Origin: Clarireedia homoeocarpa
Taxonomy: Eukaryota; Ascomycota; Leotiomycetes; Helotiales; Rutstroemiaceae
Direction of reading: 5' to 3'
DNA: 64,000 bases
Assembly (NCBI GenBank): GCA_001465935.1
Contig: LNKV01000021.1
Span: forward strand, 94,501-158,500
Part shown: in pieces, positions 45,774 through 59,940 of the stretch
Layout of the letters: each line of letters opens with the position of its first letter
Position numbering within the stretch: position 1 is the stretch's first letter
The notes under the pieces: model-generated
What the model was told of the DNA's origin: nothing
The model's database searches: none
Seen by the model: the letters and a program-made list of their open reading frames with translations, nothing else
Made by a program: the position numbers and the translations under genes

Positions 45774-48698
45774 GGTAATGGGATTTTCTTCGGGGAGAAC
45801 AGATGGAAAGACTTCGAATAGAGTAGGGATTAATTAAGTATTGGACTTGACCCTGAGAAAACTTCACGGGAGCTATGTCATATAAGATACCATATCGAAA
45901 TGTGTAAGAATAATGTACCGATACTTCCAATGTTCATCCTTCTTCGTTGTTTTGTGTGCTCGAGGTTTCCGAAGCATTTTCTGAACGCAGGCTTGGTACT
46001 AATCTGCCCAAATGTGGTGGCCAACGATGCTAATCTCATTGCAGTATTTGTGATCGCATTTGCATCTAGGCTCCGACCGATAAGCCTCAAAAATGAAGGC
46101 TCAGAACATGAAAAGCGGTCGAAGTACCACACACGTAATGAATGGATTATAAGCTTCTTTCAACATCACATCACTTGACATAACACCAATTGCCAATCTC
46201 TTGAAATCAAAATACTGCGTGCGAGCAACTCACTCTAATTTCCTCGCTTCCCTTCTCTTCTCATTGCCCCTAACACTTTCGCCATCATTTTCCAAGACTT
46301 CTCGTGGCTTGCAAAGTTAACACTATGGCTATTGAGCCTGGAAAGCTTCTAGGAGTGACATTGTGTCCAAAGAAGAAGTTCAGGCTGATCGAAATAAAGA
46401 ATCATGTATCTAATAACGGAGAATGCTAAAGACGTCCACATCCTGTGCTGAAACAATTTCAGGGAACAACCTACTGACTCAACACTTTATACCACTGGAC
46501 GACTTTAGGTAGCCCTCATGTCTTTCCTCGGCGCGATTATTCTGGTCGAATGGTGCAGGTAGAGGGGTAGTGCAGATCTATCCTTACCCTTGTGGCTTTG
46601 TCAAGGTCGCAGGATAAACTACCAGCTGGACCAAGTCGCCACTGGAGTTGGGAAGCTCACTTCCACTAATCAGATCGTGCAGAAATATAGCCTACAGGTG
46701 ACTAATCCACATATGCTAAATAATATGTGAGATGTGGAGTGCTAGGCTCTTTGTATGCATTGTAATTGAAGACTCAGTATATTCCTGATCTCTGAAGATG
46801 CGAGCCAAAAGGCTGTGTTGCTCAGGTTTTGCTGCTGGGATGTTGAGGAAAACTGAGATTCAACTCCCTGAACATGACCAGTCTTTGTAATCTTTCCTTC
46901 ATTATTATCGAAGCTTGAGGCTGTGAGCGTCAGGGCTTAGATTTTAGTGAAAGTCCATTGAATAAAGCCATTGAACGCGCGTAGTCGCACATTGGATCGC
47001 GATGCGGGGCCATTTTGAGTTCTGTGACTTACCAGTAGCAGAGCCATTGCTCTGTGCTAGCTGATTCTCTATACAGATTATCCGTATAAGCAAACTGCGG
47101 AGCCAGCCATAAGAGCGTCCGACCATATTTACTAATTTGTACAGGGCTTTCAGATGGCTCCATTGAGGTGAATGTTTTCTTCTGCAAAAATAGAATCCCC
47201 TAGAGAAATTGTCAGCCCACTTCTCAGCTCAGTAGTTCGAAATAACTTTTGCTACAATATTACCAGAAAGACATGGGGACCTGTAAGTAGAAACTTCTAC
47301 TACCTCTCGACTTTGCTTGTTAGTAGATGTCCAATCCAAATCCACAATGTGTCTATTCAGCTTCGATTAGCGACAGCGTCACATCAGTATCGCACTTGCA
47401 GAACTCCATGCGCTTCACCCGGATACGCCTTCAAAGACGCGGAAGGCTCCTAGTGTTATAACACGAACTATTCTCTTCCTGCTATTAATCCATTGAAACA
47501 AGGTCAGATATTCATCGACGCGTCTTGTATGACGTACTTGGGGGTAGGTCCTGAGACCAGCTCTCGCCCATCTTGGCCGCCAGCAGGTTGCAGAAAATTT
47601 CAACACTAGGGCAGAAAATTGGCAAGTGTCTTGATTCTCTTTGTTCGGATGGATTATATTTCGCATTAAAGAAATGGGACGTTGAATTCCAAATTGAAGA
47701 ATATCGTGCAATTGGGTTTGCTAGACTCCGAGATTGCCTGATAAGAAGCAGTAGAGACTAGAAGATTCTCACGCTTCGTAGCGCGTTCGATCTCGAAATG
47801 AGCGCCGTTGTTAGAATGATGGAGTATTTTCACTCCGGACGATCTTCTTATGTCTCTGGGCGATCAATTCGCTCAAACAACAGAAAATCTCACGCACACA
47901 TTGATCAATTGCAGTAGCCGGATGCATTCACATGTTCGCGATTTGCTGGTGAATACGAAGACCGCGCCTGCGCTAGACCGCCGTCTGCCCTAAGCGAACA
48001 GCAAGCCATGTAGCCCATCAAACACGATGATGGTTCCCGGGACAAAGAGGCCCCGCGAGTGGTACCGCAAATTTGGTGAGTTGCAACTGAGTACAGCACC
48101 AGGTGCATTTTCACAAGTCCAAAGAATCTCGGTACCACATTGTCGGTCCCGACCAGACATCGGAGGACTAGGACAGAACACCTCATAATCTGCAGGTTGT
48201 GGCAAAGGATTCGGCGTTAGACGATTTCCATCGAAAGGAAGGAGATGATCCGATTTTCACTGGGCCACGCGCGCGTGTGAATGGCTGACCCCGCATGTAG
48301 CTTACTCCATGGGGTTGGTGCTGACCGGGGTGAGCTAGTCGTTAATCCTGTGGAGTAAGCATAGGCTAAAATGGACACAGAAATCTTTCCTAACCGGCCA
48401 GAATTTCCACCAATGCGTGAGTTCCGGAGGAAAACCATTGAAAGATACATAGCTTGGACGCCTATCCTCGGTGATGGCAGGGCATAGTGAAATGTAAATA
48501 GGAAAGTTTACCCGTGTTCCGATGCAAAGGTTCTATTTATCCGCTGCGCGTGGAGTGAGGTGCGTTTGCAGGGCAGAGGGGACGTATATTTCGTCTTATA
48601 TAGATGCGGTACCTACCATAGCTCTTGATGTTATGTTGTACTATTGATTGACTGCATTTGGGTTTCTGGAATCCGGAACTTGATCGACACAGGGCAGG
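45774..48698. other. Gene-poor spacer upstream of the sugar transporter
   Basis: About 2.9 kb with no supported gene. A 34-codon ATG frame at 46325-46429 follows a pyrimidine-rich leader but has no other support. A 62-codon frame at 47573-47761 is moderately protein-like (KWDVEFQIEEYRAIGFARL) yet lacks a start and may be a relic. The last few hundred bases should hold the transporter promoter. Confidence 0.35.
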
Positions 48699-50558
48699 AT
48701 GGGAAAGCTCTTTAACATCTCGTTGGCAGCGTTTGCCTCCACTGGGTGAGTCCACTCTTCCCTCATCTATTTCGACAGAGGTATATCTGACTTCTGCAGC
48801 TCTTTTCTCTTTGGTTACGATGCCGGTGTTATGACAGATGTGATTGCCTCGCATAATTTCCTGAATTTCTTCAACACCACGAAAGACTCCTCCATCATCG
48901 GTGCGATTAACTCAACTTTCAATGGCGGGGCTGTGTTCGGTGCTCTCCAGGGTGGTCTCACCATGGATCGCTACGGTCGAAAAATTACCATTCTCATGGG
49001 TGCAATAATTTGTCTGATCGGCGCCGTTCTACAAACCGCTGCGCAGAATCTTGCAATGATCCTGGTGGGGAGAATTCTCACAGGCTGGGCTGTAGGACTG
49101 CTGAGTATGGCTGTACCGGTTTATAATTCTGAATGTGCGGACCCCAGGATTCGTGGTCTCATTGTCGGACTGAGTCAGCAGATGATTGGTGTTGGGTTTA
49201 TTGTGTAGGCTTCCGTCTCTCGAAGTTCTAGGGGAGCGGTACTAACGCGTCGACAGTTCCACCTGGGTTGGTTACGGCTCCGGTACCACTCCTGACTCCA
49301 GTGCAGTTCAATGGCGAGTTCCTCTTGGTGTTCAAATGATTCCTTGTGCTCTCTTAGCTACTGGTATCATGTTCTTCCCTGAATCACCTCGCCATCTTAT
49401 GGAAACAGACCGCGAAGATGAAGCCAAGAGAGTCTTGATGAAACTACATTTCAATGGTACAAATGAAGAGTTTATCGACAAGGAGTTCAACGAGATCAAG
49501 ACCACCATCGCTGCTGAAAAAGCAATCACGGTTCCAGGTTGGAGAATCATGTTCAAAGTACCCCAATGGAGAACGAGATTGATGCATGGTGTTGCTGTCC
49601 AATGCTTCACACAGTTCACTGGAATAAGTAAGCTGGTATGATCTACAATGCACCAACACTGTAACTAACCTATCGCAGATGCCATTGGATACTACCAAAC
49701 CCTGATGTATGCTGCATTGGGAATAGTAGGAAACAGAAACCTACTTGTCACTGGCATTTATAACTGCATGGGTCCATTGGCTAGTAAGTTTCTCTGAAAG
49801 ATCCATAAATACATGGCGCTGGTTGCTAACCCATTCATCTAGACCTGATCTTCATTACTTTCATGATCGATCGAGTCGGGCGTCGTAAGCCGCTATTATG
49901 GGGTACCGTCGGCATTACACTTGCTTTGATTTGCGAATCCATCATCAACAGTCAAATCGATAATAAGAATCCTCAACACGGTCTTTCAATCGGTGGTGTC
50001 TTCTTCCTTTTTTGTGTTACCGTCATCTTCTCCTGTGAGTCTTCCGCAATAGGTCTCTCGTATTTGATGTGTTGAAGATGGAACTAACATATGCGAAAAG
50101 TCTCTTGGGGTCCTATCTCTTGGGTCTATATGTCCGAAGTCATGCCCATGCAGATCCGTGCCCGTGGAAATGCCTTCGCGACCGGTATTGGAAATTGGCT
50201 TGTCGCTACCTTCTGGGCTCAAGTTTCTCCTCAAGCCTTGGCTCATTTGACATGGAAATTCTACTTCCTGTTTGCTGGTATGTTTAATACAACGATCTCC
50301 CCTTATCTAATCATAACCCTTCTTATATACTTTGGCTGACTTGTTATCTTCGTAGCATGGAACATCGTCATCACCTTCCCGGTCGTCTTTTTCTTCTTCA
50401 AAGAAACCAAACAAGTCAGTTTGGAAGATATCGATTTGTTGTTCGGAGAAAGAGCTTTGGGCACGCTACCAGAAGATCTCAACAAAGGTGGTCTGGATGC
50501 TCCAGCTGTCGCGGTGGAACATCATGAAATGGATGCCAAAGCTCAAGACCGTGTTTAG
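48699..50558 (+). CDS. MFS sugar transporter (sugar porter family, hexose-transporter-like)
   Basis: Seven exons (48699-48745, 48800-49204, 49257-49627, 49679-49783, 49843-50034, 50101-50277, 50356-50558) sum to 1500 nt, 499 residues. It is a plasma-membrane, probably proton-coupled sugar uptake carrier with 12 expected membrane helices. Sugar-porter marks: GSFLFGYDAGVMT in helix 1, DRYGRKITILMG in the 2-3 loop, GRILTGWAVGLLSMAVPVYN in helix 4, PESPRHLMETDREDEAKRVL before the central loop, DRVGRRKPLLWG in the 8-9 loop, WVYMSEVMPMQIRARG in helix 10, and PVVFFFFKETKQVSLEDIDL at the end. Introns are 51-78 nt. The substrate cannot be told. The exon 2 donor (GTAGGC) is slightly unusual but keeps the conserved reading GVGFIVSTWVGYGSG. 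Confidence 0.9.
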
Positions 50559-51539
50559 ATTCATATATGAGGAAATGTGATGCCTGCTTTGATATTGAGA
50601 AAGATTCGGCACTGGTGTTATAGCGGCTTAAATAGCGTTTGTGAATGAATGATTTTTCCTAGTAGAATAAGTGTGCAAACGTGGCGTTTGAAAGAATGCT
50701 TGTGTTATCTTGGATAGTTGGTTGCTACTGCCTTCATGCCTTGTGATCTGGGTAGGTAACATATTGATTCTTGGGAGCTGGTCAAAACCCCCTGCCCCAA
50801 TTTCTCGTAATAAAATCTAATATTAATGACGAAGAAAAGCTATCAGAGGTGGATTTATCCGGTATATGTATGTTGTCCTACAACCCATGCCGTTGTGGCT
50901 TTTCCCCGCTTGGGGGTCAGCTGAACGCCGCTTTTCAAGACGAATCGGAGAAGCTCTGGCATGGATGCGGAGATCAATAAATGTAGCTGCGCTCTAAAGG
51001 AACCCTTAATATTTGATGGATTTCTTAGGCTCACAATGTGTATTAGTGTTGGTTGATCTTGTGTTCTTTTTACATCGTTCTGTGGAGGCCATACGAGCAT
51101 AAATATCCACGTGCGGAAGTGGCGGGCGGGTACCTCGGTTACCTCGCGAGGACTCCTATCCAATCTTTGGTGAGGCTACATAAGTGAATTCTGCAGAAAC
51201 ACCTAAGGCATGAAAGTTAAGTCCGGCCGCTTTAGTCCGAGTCTATCAATCTGCCACTCTGCAAAGAATTTGAAAGCAGAAATCAAGAAGGACAGCCGAA
51301 TACAACATAACCAAACACTTCCAACTACGACGCACATCATTACCACCATTCTCACATGGCTCATACCGTCATGATCACTACAATCCATGTAATTTGTTGA
51401 TGCCGGACTTGTTAGAGGCATTGCGCCTCAACCCCTTGACTTCATACCCTATTTCATTCACCAGATCGGTACGAACCGCACTCGACTCGTACACCACCCA
51501 AGAACTAGGCAGACTGTAGAGCTGGTCCCCGAGTCCCCA
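50559..51539. other. Intergenic spacer, sugar transporter to PIK1
   Basis: About 980 bp between plus-strand genes, presumably with the PIK1 promoter. No feature recognised. Confidence 0.4.
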
Positions 51540-54500
51540 ATGTCTTTGGATCTGTTACAGCGATTTATTGAATCCGATATCTTCAACCAGAATCCCTTTC
51601 TTTCTGTATCTTATCTATCGTATGTGGAAGTCAACTGCCTCCTTTCCGAACCATTTCACCTTGGAATATACTGATGTTTCGAGCTCGCAGACGGTATGCG
51701 AACCATGTGGGAATACAATACGTTCTTTGCTCGAGGTTACGACAGTTTAGCTATGAGGAAATCGAGTTCTTCCTGCCGCAATTATGCCACCTAGTCATAA
51801 GTCTTAACAATGAGTCTATGGCTCTGGAGGAGTTCATTCTGGATCTATGCGAGGAATCGGTTAATGCGGCATTATTGGTGCGTCGAATGGGAGCTCAAAG
51901 AGACTGGAACAAGCAACTAATCAAAACCGCAGACGTTCTGGTTGCTCCAGACTCATCTCAATGATCTCGCCTCGAATCCGAAATCCGAAGCGTTCCAGAC
52001 ATGTAGGAGGGTGTATAACCAGGTCCAGCACATCGTGTTTGGACTGTCCGAGTCAGGCAGGACCGAAAAGATTAGTGAGAATGTTCTGCCGGTGACGGTG
52101 TTGGCAAGTTTTGTCCTGGCGAGTGTCGCAGCGCCGTTTTTGCCAAAATGGGCTGGGCCGTTGGCTATTGCGCAAGCACGAAGACCGCGACCGCAGATTA
52201 CGGGAGATACAATATCGGAGTCAAATCAAGTGCAGCCACAGAAGATCGTTCGAAGTCATACTACAACGCCTGGCTCGACCCGGACGAGAAGAGCGAAGGA
52301 GGCCGCATCAAGAAATGCGGGCGTTCCTGGTGGTGCTGTGGATCCTTTGTCGGCTGACTCCTCTCCAACCATGCCTCGATCAAACTCTTTGACTAGGCCT
52401 AGTTCGTCAAAATCGGCTAGGAAACTCCCTATGGATCTTCGTCGTCCTATACATTTGGATCTCAAGGCTGCAGATATCCGAAATCTTAGTTCGGCATCTC
52501 TTCCAGAACTGCGAAGTCCAAATATATCCAGTAGACCTGCTACACCAGTTACCGCGGGTCTCCCATCTCGTATGACCGAGCCTATTAATAAACGCAATTC
52601 ACCTCGCTTACACTCTTCGAAACTCATCACTTCGGCTTCTTTGACGCCTAAACAAAAGGTCAAATTACTGCGGCAAAATTATTTTCGCTGCGAATCCCAA
52701 TTCTTGACAGCCTTGGAGGACATTTCAAATCGCCTGGTTATTGTTCCAAAGCCAGCCCGTCTTAGCGCATTACGTGCAGAACTTGCTCTCATTGCACAGG
52801 ATTTACCGGCTGAGGTCGATATACCTGTTATATGTCCAGCAACACTTGTAGATGGTATTCCTAGCAAAAGTCGACATCATCGTATTGTTCGGCTCAATCC
52901 TGCCGAGGCGACTGTTCTGAACAGTGCCGAGAAAGTGCCATATCTTTTGATGGTGGAAGTCTTGCGTGATGATTTTTCATTCGAACCGGATACGGTTGAA
53001 AATGAGCGCCTTATAAGTAAATTAATTTCTGAACAAGGAAGCCATAAGCGGAGAATTTTCGATATTTCGGAGTCGGCTCGACCACATAGTACTAATGGAT
53101 TCAGAAGTCTAGGCAACACTCCGGATAGTGTTTTTGAGCCAATTTCCGGTGATCTAGGTAGCTCGCCATTAATAAAGTCTACGGACGAAAATTCTCCTAT
53201 ATCGAATCCTAAGGAAAACGTTGCGCCGCCGCCACCGGTAAGGATACCCAGTGGTGCAACGACTTTATCAACTGCTTCTACTCTGCCCACACCGAGGAAT
53301 TCTGGCACAGACACATCTAGATCGACTAGTCCGATGCCTAAAAGGAAGATGACATTCCCTGGTGCAGGGAGATCGGGCGCCCCAGATCAACCAGATTTTT
53401 CTGCTCTTGCCACTCATATGCGGACTGCTTCTCAAATGCTTGCACAGCTTGAGTCAACTAGCGGAAAGAGACCACGAGGTGAAGTAGCCGCCATTCGTGC
53501 CAGGATTATAGCTAGTATGCAGAGTTTGGAAGAGCAAAGCTTTGAATTGGAACCAATTGCAAATCCACAGACGTTCGACATGATTATGGCTAACGCAAAT
53601 GCCGTTGCTGCGAATACTGCACCAGAAGATATTGAAGATGAGACACCATCAGATGCGGCGATCAATACAGGTGCTGGTGCTGCTCGAATGGAAAACGACC
53701 AGAAGACGAGTGGTGTTCAAAGAAAAGGTGACCGAGATGATCCCAGTGCCGCAACATTTGGAGAAGCTTGGAATGTCAAGAAAGAACGCATACGAAAATC
53801 CTCACCTTATGGTTGGATGAAGAATTGGGATGTTCTGAGTGTCATCGTAAAGACTGGTGCAGATCTACGACAAGAAGCATTCGCGTGTCAACTGATACAA
53901 GTTTGTGACAAGATCTGGCAAGATGCTGGAACTCCTGTATGGGTAAAGCGAATGCGCATACTGGTCACGGGAGAGTCATCTGGTCTTATCGAAACAATCA
54001 CGAATGGTGTCTCCTTACATTCTCTCAAGCGTAGTCTCACGCTCTCCACAATCGAAGCGGGCAAAAACCCTAGAGGAAGAATCGCAACTCTTAGAGATCA
54101 CTTTGTCAAAACATTTGGCCCGCCGGAAAGCGACGCATATAAAGCAGCCGAAGACGCATTCAAAAGGTCACTCGCGGCTTACAGTATCATTTCTTATATT
54201 CTACAACTAAAGGATCGCCATAATGGTAATGTACTAATCGATAACGAGGGTCATATCATTCACATCGATTTTGGATTCATGCTGTCGAATTCTCCGGGCT
54301 CGGTGGGCTTTGAGGCGGCGCCTTTCAAGTTGACGCAAGATTATGTGGATGTTCTTGGGGGCGTGGGATCGCCGGCTTTTGATGATTACAAAAGATTATG
54401 CAAGCAAGCTTTTCAAGGTATGTTGTTTTGTCACTCTGCTTCGAAGCTCTCTAACCTACATCTCCCTCCTCGTGACCCCTGCCCACGGCATACTTTTTCA

Positions 54501-54737
54501 ACATCCATCTTACTAACAAAAAAAAAAGCCCTTCGCAAATCAGCAGACAACTTAATCGATCTCGTCAGTTTGATGGGGAAAGAATCCAAAATGCCATGCT
54601 ACTCGTATGGCGTAGCGCAGGCGACGAATAGTTTGCGTCAGCGCTTTCAGTTGCAGATGAGTGCGGATGAGGCGGAACAGTTTGTGGAGACGGATCTTAT
54701 TGGGAAGTCGTTGGGGAGTTATTATACGAGATTGTAG
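51540..54737 (+). CDS. PIK1: Phosphatidylinositol 4-kinase Pik1 (type III beta)
   Basis: Four exons (51540-51619, 51691-51877, 51933-54417, 54529-54737) sum to 2961 nt, 986 residues. Phosphorylates phosphatidylinositol to PI4P at the Golgi and in the nucleus, driving secretion; essential in yeast. The N-terminus (MSLDLLQRFIESDIFNQNPF, EEIEFFLPQLCHLVISLNNE, FILDLCEESVNAALLTFWLL) is the lipid-kinase-unique helical region. The long middle is Ser/Pro-rich. The kinase domain occupies about the last 260 residues: VIVKTGADLRQEAFACQLIQ, catalytic loop LKDRHNGN (Asp850), and metal-binding HIDFGFMLS (Asp868), then KLTQDYVDVLGG. The last intron (111 nt) ends in a run of A before AG. Downstream of PIS1 in the same pathway. 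Confidence 0.94.
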
Positions 54738-57700
54738 GTTCTTTTCTTTTTCCTCTGCTTGGTTTTGGGGATGGATTTGGGGATGGGGAAAATGCAAAGG
54801 AGAGGGAGAATTATGAGCGAGATAATGAAAAGTAGAAGGTATGAAGGGTACGGTTGCTAACATCGTGGAATAGATATGATACTTTCCAGTACCGTACGCA
54901 GGGCATTTACTAGTTGAAAACCCGGGCGCAGGAGGTACGGAAAAGGAACATCTGGTGATAGAACGAGATGGGGATGGCTGTTTGCATGCATCTAAGCTAG
55001 GCGCGAGGGAGCTGGTGCGGCGTGGTGCTGTATGGCGTTGGATAAAATATATCATTTTATTTGTTGTTGGGCATATACAGATGAGGATGGCTCTGAGAGG
55101 GAGAAGGAAGGATGTGTATTTATGTATGAGGGGACTTATGTATGTGTGAAGGGATTTGAAAGGTGAAGTGGTGCAATGTGAAGCGGAGGTTGGGGAATGT
55201 GGTTGGTATGGTATGGTGGGGGAATGGTTGGATGGTGTGTGCATAAATGAGTGAATGAACGAACGGACGGACGAATCAACGGCTGGACGGATGGACGGAT
55301 GGATGGATCGAGAGATCCGGATATGTAGATGGATAGATGGATACCAACTTTACTGATCGTATGTATATCCATACTGGTGAAATGAAATCTGGTACATATA
55401 TTTATAGCGGTGTGGTGAAGGGAGATGTGAGTGATTTGATGATTTGATGATTAGGATGGATTTGTTTCTGTTGTTTTTGTTGCATTACCGTGCTGTGCTA
55501 TGCTGTGCTGATAAAGAGACGTGGGGAGTTTGGAAGAAGGGGTTGGTGAAGGATTGAGGTGGCAGTGATGGTTGAGATGGAGTTGAATGGGAGTAAAAAG
55601 AAAAGCAGTATCGATAGCAAGCGGCTTGTTCGCGATTGAACAAATCGTTCTGATTGATCGCGGCGAGGGAGGGAGGTAGATGTGTGTCAAGTGCAAAAGC
55701 GTGCATCTTCTGCGCTGTATGCTCGATGTCATCGAAAGGATACATACACAGAACGAACGAACGACTCCGAGCATGAATAGGTAGGGTAGGTACTCGGATA
55801 CCTCGCCGCGGGGAGGTTTGATATGCTAGATGTGTGTGGATTCGTCGTGTTGGGTATTGAAGAGCTGACGAGGGGGAGGAGAAGAAGGAGGAGGAGAAGA
55901 AGAAGAAGAAGGAGAAGAAGAGGGGACCAAGGGGTTCAGCTCGACCACTGGCATCTGGAACCTGTAGGCTAATCCAACGATATGACAGCACATACGAACT
56001 ACACTGCACTGCACTGTAAGATTCTACCCCAGCCAAGACCGAGCAAAGCACTGCAAGCAAATACCAGCAAGTGAGTCACAATCCACCTTGGATGTAGCTC
56101 TCCGCGAACCAAAAAAAAAAAAAAAATAAAAAATAAAAAATTAAGATACTGCGAAAAGAGCAAACTGCCCCGGACCCCCCACACCCCAAATCCGAGATCC
56201 GAGATCGGCTCGTACTCAGAAGATCCAATTGCCCGGAAAGCGGTAGAAAAGAAAAACTGTGACACAAAGAAGAATAGGCTGAAACTACACTTAGACAAAC
56301 GGAAGGCATTTGCCACCAAACCTTTCTGATTGCAGACCTGCTTGCATGTTTAGTGCTGGGACTACCACGAAATGGGATTTAGGGTAGAATGAGGAAAGGG
56401 CTCAAGTAGAAGAAGGAAAATGGAAGGAAATGGCTTAATGTGGTAGTAAGATTTTAGATGTGACGTGGTATCCGAAGGTGTTGATGACTATGACTGCCAG
56501 CCGGGATGGGCCGTTTGTGTAAGGATATCATTCTGGTATGTAATAATTTGGTGTAAGAGCATGTTGTGAAGAGGACGTGTCGACATGCCTTGCACCATCG
56601 TGTTACTGGTACTGGTACTAAGCTGTAGATCAAGGGCGATGTGGAAATAAAGCTGAATACAGAGTTTGGTCCATACAGCACAAAATAGGTGATGAATCTG
56701 ATCATGAATGGAACGCAAATACAATCAAACCTTCATCAGAAGTGCCTTTTACGTCTGCTTCGCTGGCCTTACAAAAGTGTGCAGAAAATACCGAGCCAGA
56801 CATGAACTTGTCCGCTAGCCGGGTGAAGAGCCCCAACATGAGTGGTTGGATGCACGACATCCTGCAAGCAACCTTCGTCGCAAGATTTTCCTGAATCGAC
56901 ATGGCAATCTATGGGGCTGGGCACGCATTTGGATTGACCATTCGAAAAATCCAAATGACTTCTACGAGAACTCAGCTAACACATGTCCAAACCAAGAGGG
57001 TCTAACCGCCTGACTATGATTGATAGGGATGTTGAACTACATCTTTTTGCGAATAGCATTGACAGCAGAGGTACTTTCGGTGCGAGGGGGAAAAGAATAA
57101 GCACAAACAGGTGGAGAATGGCATTCTTTGAAACACCAATGCCTTCGGCGATTCCGAGTAAAACATAGCTAATGATCAGATGATGTACCCTGGGTAAAAA
57201 AAAACATGGTACTAGTAACTCCAAGATAGTGATATGCATCAGGGACGGGATGTTAGCTTGTCGTGTATCAGGAACATTGTGGGTCTGAACGATAGATCCG
57301 CTGCTGACATAGGCCTAACGGCTACGAGTTCGATAGCAGATAAATGAGAAGTGACAAAGCTCGTGCATTTAAGCATAAAGTAACGATCACTAGATGTCTA
57401 GACGTGGAAAGTGGAGCGAACTTCTCCGATGCTGTAAAAACTTGCTCACTCGATGTTCTGACGATCTTCGCAGTTGCTGTTGCCTTGTACTCATAGCACC
57501 CGCGAGGGGGTGAGCTGCAAAGAACTGAAGCTTTCATGTAAAAAGAACATGTAAGTAGTTATCCATTGCTTGGGATGTTTCTCGCAGTAGGCTAGCAAAT
57601 CTAGGCTCAATAGCGTGCATCTCAACTCATTCCTGAGAGAAATGGATTGCGCCACTGTCAGCGTAGTAAGCTCCATGTTCGGCAACCTACAGAACAAGCT

Positions 57701-59310
57701 TTGTGTTGGCTCTCACTGCACGGGAGTAAGCCTGTAAGATCCATCAACCCGGCGAGAGGTAGGGAGGATTTGACCAATGAATATATGCCAGTCGGAGAAC
57801 ACGCAGATTCGCTTAAGAACATCGGTGATCTCAAGCTGCGGTAGTACGAATTTCCAAATTGAAATCAAGTTTTTCTTTTTTTTCTCGACCGGATTAGTGC
57901 CACACCTCCTCACCAGCGAGCGGCCGCCGGGGACCTCAAAAAGAAACACCCAAGTTCTCCCCTTTCCCAAATGGTTGAAGTTGGTCTGCGATTCGAACGA
58001 CTAAAGAAAGCGTGTAAGAAAAGTGCGTAGGAAGACGATGGATGGTAAATCATAAGTCGTAAATCATGAAGCGCGTTTGCCAGGTATAAAATAATATAAA
58101 AGGGTTGCCGGAAGCGATAATTTGAGTTTGGAAGGGCTAGGTCGACGAAAAACCAAATGTACTTACTGAGTGGACCAAGAAACATTTGGCCTATCGTGGA
58201 AGAGGAGCAAATGATCCCATTTGCCAACAATCACCCGCCCCAAGACGAACCGAAACAAGTTCCTGACTATAGGATCGACTTATTAAGGTAGTTGTCGCCT
58301 TGATATGCCGTTGATCTGTTCGGTTTGAGAAAGGAACGTTCATGGATACGTATGTCGGTGACTGCAGTAGGTAGAACTCTGCCGGATAATTTGTTAAGTA
58401 TGAGAGAGAGTACAACCGTACTTGAGCGTGCATTGCCAGGCCCCGAGCCGGCCCCCCCTTTCCCTCCCCGGGAACTTTCGCATTGATGTAGCTTACATGC
58501 GTACAGAGTACAGCATACGAGCACCAAAACAAACAGCATTCTGGGAGATGTCGTGTTTGGGTTCAAGTGTTACAAAAGGTAGTCCCGTTATTAGATTTTT
58601 GCTGACCGGAAAACGCAGCTGGTGTAGCATGCCAAGTTGCCACACCTTCACAGGCATGCAACCCAGCGTTTTGCCCTCCGGAGTGCTTTTTCAGAAATTT
58701 GAAGAACGATGATGGAATCTTGGTGTTGATGGTAATCTTAGATGGTCTGATCCCTCCCCTCCCACCCCTGGCGCCAGAGTTATGGATCCGTCCCTTATTT
58801 GTCAATTCGGATACAGTTGGGAAAAAAGGCCCCATTCCTGGGCCCAAGGATCGTCGGTGACTACGCTAATTCGGCATATCCTCCCCAGGGATTGGGCAAA
58901 ATATGAGCTGATTCCAATAGTTGACATATCGGATTGACCTCCGCTCCCCCTACAAATGTAGAATCGTTTATCGCATGTGTTTTTTAACAATAACATTACA
59001 TTGACATGGGAAAATGAATCAGTTTGTGAGGTTGAAGGCCTTGGCCGAGCGTTTCTTACAACGAATGATGGGAATCCACGAGGGCGTCAAGGTAGAAAGG
59101 AAGCAGTAGAGACGCAGGTCACGTTAGGAAAAGGATATGCCCGGGAAAATACTTGACACTTTTGGGACAGGTTTTGCTTTGGCCTATAGGAGGTAAGAGG
59201 TGGTAGTCACATCTTATATGGGTGGAACGTGCCACCACCGTCTCCGATACGGGAACAACTGCAGAGATGTAAGTAAGTGCGGCAGAGGAGTATGACAAGT
59301 AATATGATTG

Positions 59311-59382
59311 AGTCTTTTGAAATGAGAGAGAGAGTCTTTGAAATGAGAGAGAGAGAGTCTTTTTGAAATGAGAGAGAGAGAG
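59311..59382. repeat. 24-26-bp tandem repeat with GA runs, three units
   Basis: Units read TCTTtTGAAATGAGAGAGAG with GA runs of differing length; three copies in direct succession, differing mainly by slippage in the T and GA runs. Confidence 0.8.
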
Positions 59383-59940
59383 CGTACCAATGAATCCCGG
59401 CACCCGCGCTTGCTTTTCCAATGATTGAAGATGCAGTGAGGGGCAGTGATGACGGTGGTTCGCCAGCTATGGATAATAGCTTCCGTGCACAACCTTACGC
59501 AGCAGATACCAAAGAGCTTGGGTTGACGAGCATGGCGGTGTGGTGGGTGAAGGAATAGAGAGGGGAGGGGGTGATGAGAATTGGGTAACATTGGAAAGGA
59601 GTTTTGCTCCCTAGATAAACATATGGGCTTGTTATATGTACTGGTATGTATGTATGTATGTATGTATGTAGCGGTTGGGGACGGCTGCGAGGAAATAAAT
59701 GACAATGATCATGGATCATTATTGAATGGATTGTTCGGGGGGATTGCTTTGAAATCGGGGTGGGTGTCATACATGCCTCGAGAACTGCAAGTATTCCCAG
59801 GTAGCTCGGAAGGATGGTCCAGGGTATCTCATTTCGAGAGTCTGTTTGCCATTCCTTAATGCCGACGTGCAGTCACATTTCTTCGGACACCAGTGCGCCT
59901 TCATCGTGTCCTTGGCTGTCAACTGTCAACTGTCAAGCGC

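Noticed and set aside
46325..46429. 34-codon ATG frame after a pyrimidine-rich leader
   Set aside because: Too short, no homology by eye, and no splice partner found.
47573..47761. Protein-like 62-codon open frame without an ATG
   Set aside because: No start, no acceptor that joins it to an upstream exon, and no recognised domain; at best a relic.
54552..55244. 230-codon open frame on the minus strand
   Set aside because: Antisense to the last PIK1 exon and to purine-rich 3' DNA; His/Pro/Ser-rich translation typical of a shadow frame.
57950..58000. GATTCGAAC motif on the plus strand resembling a tRNA T-loop
   Set aside because: No matching acceptor stem, D-arm or anticodon arm could be drawn on either strand.
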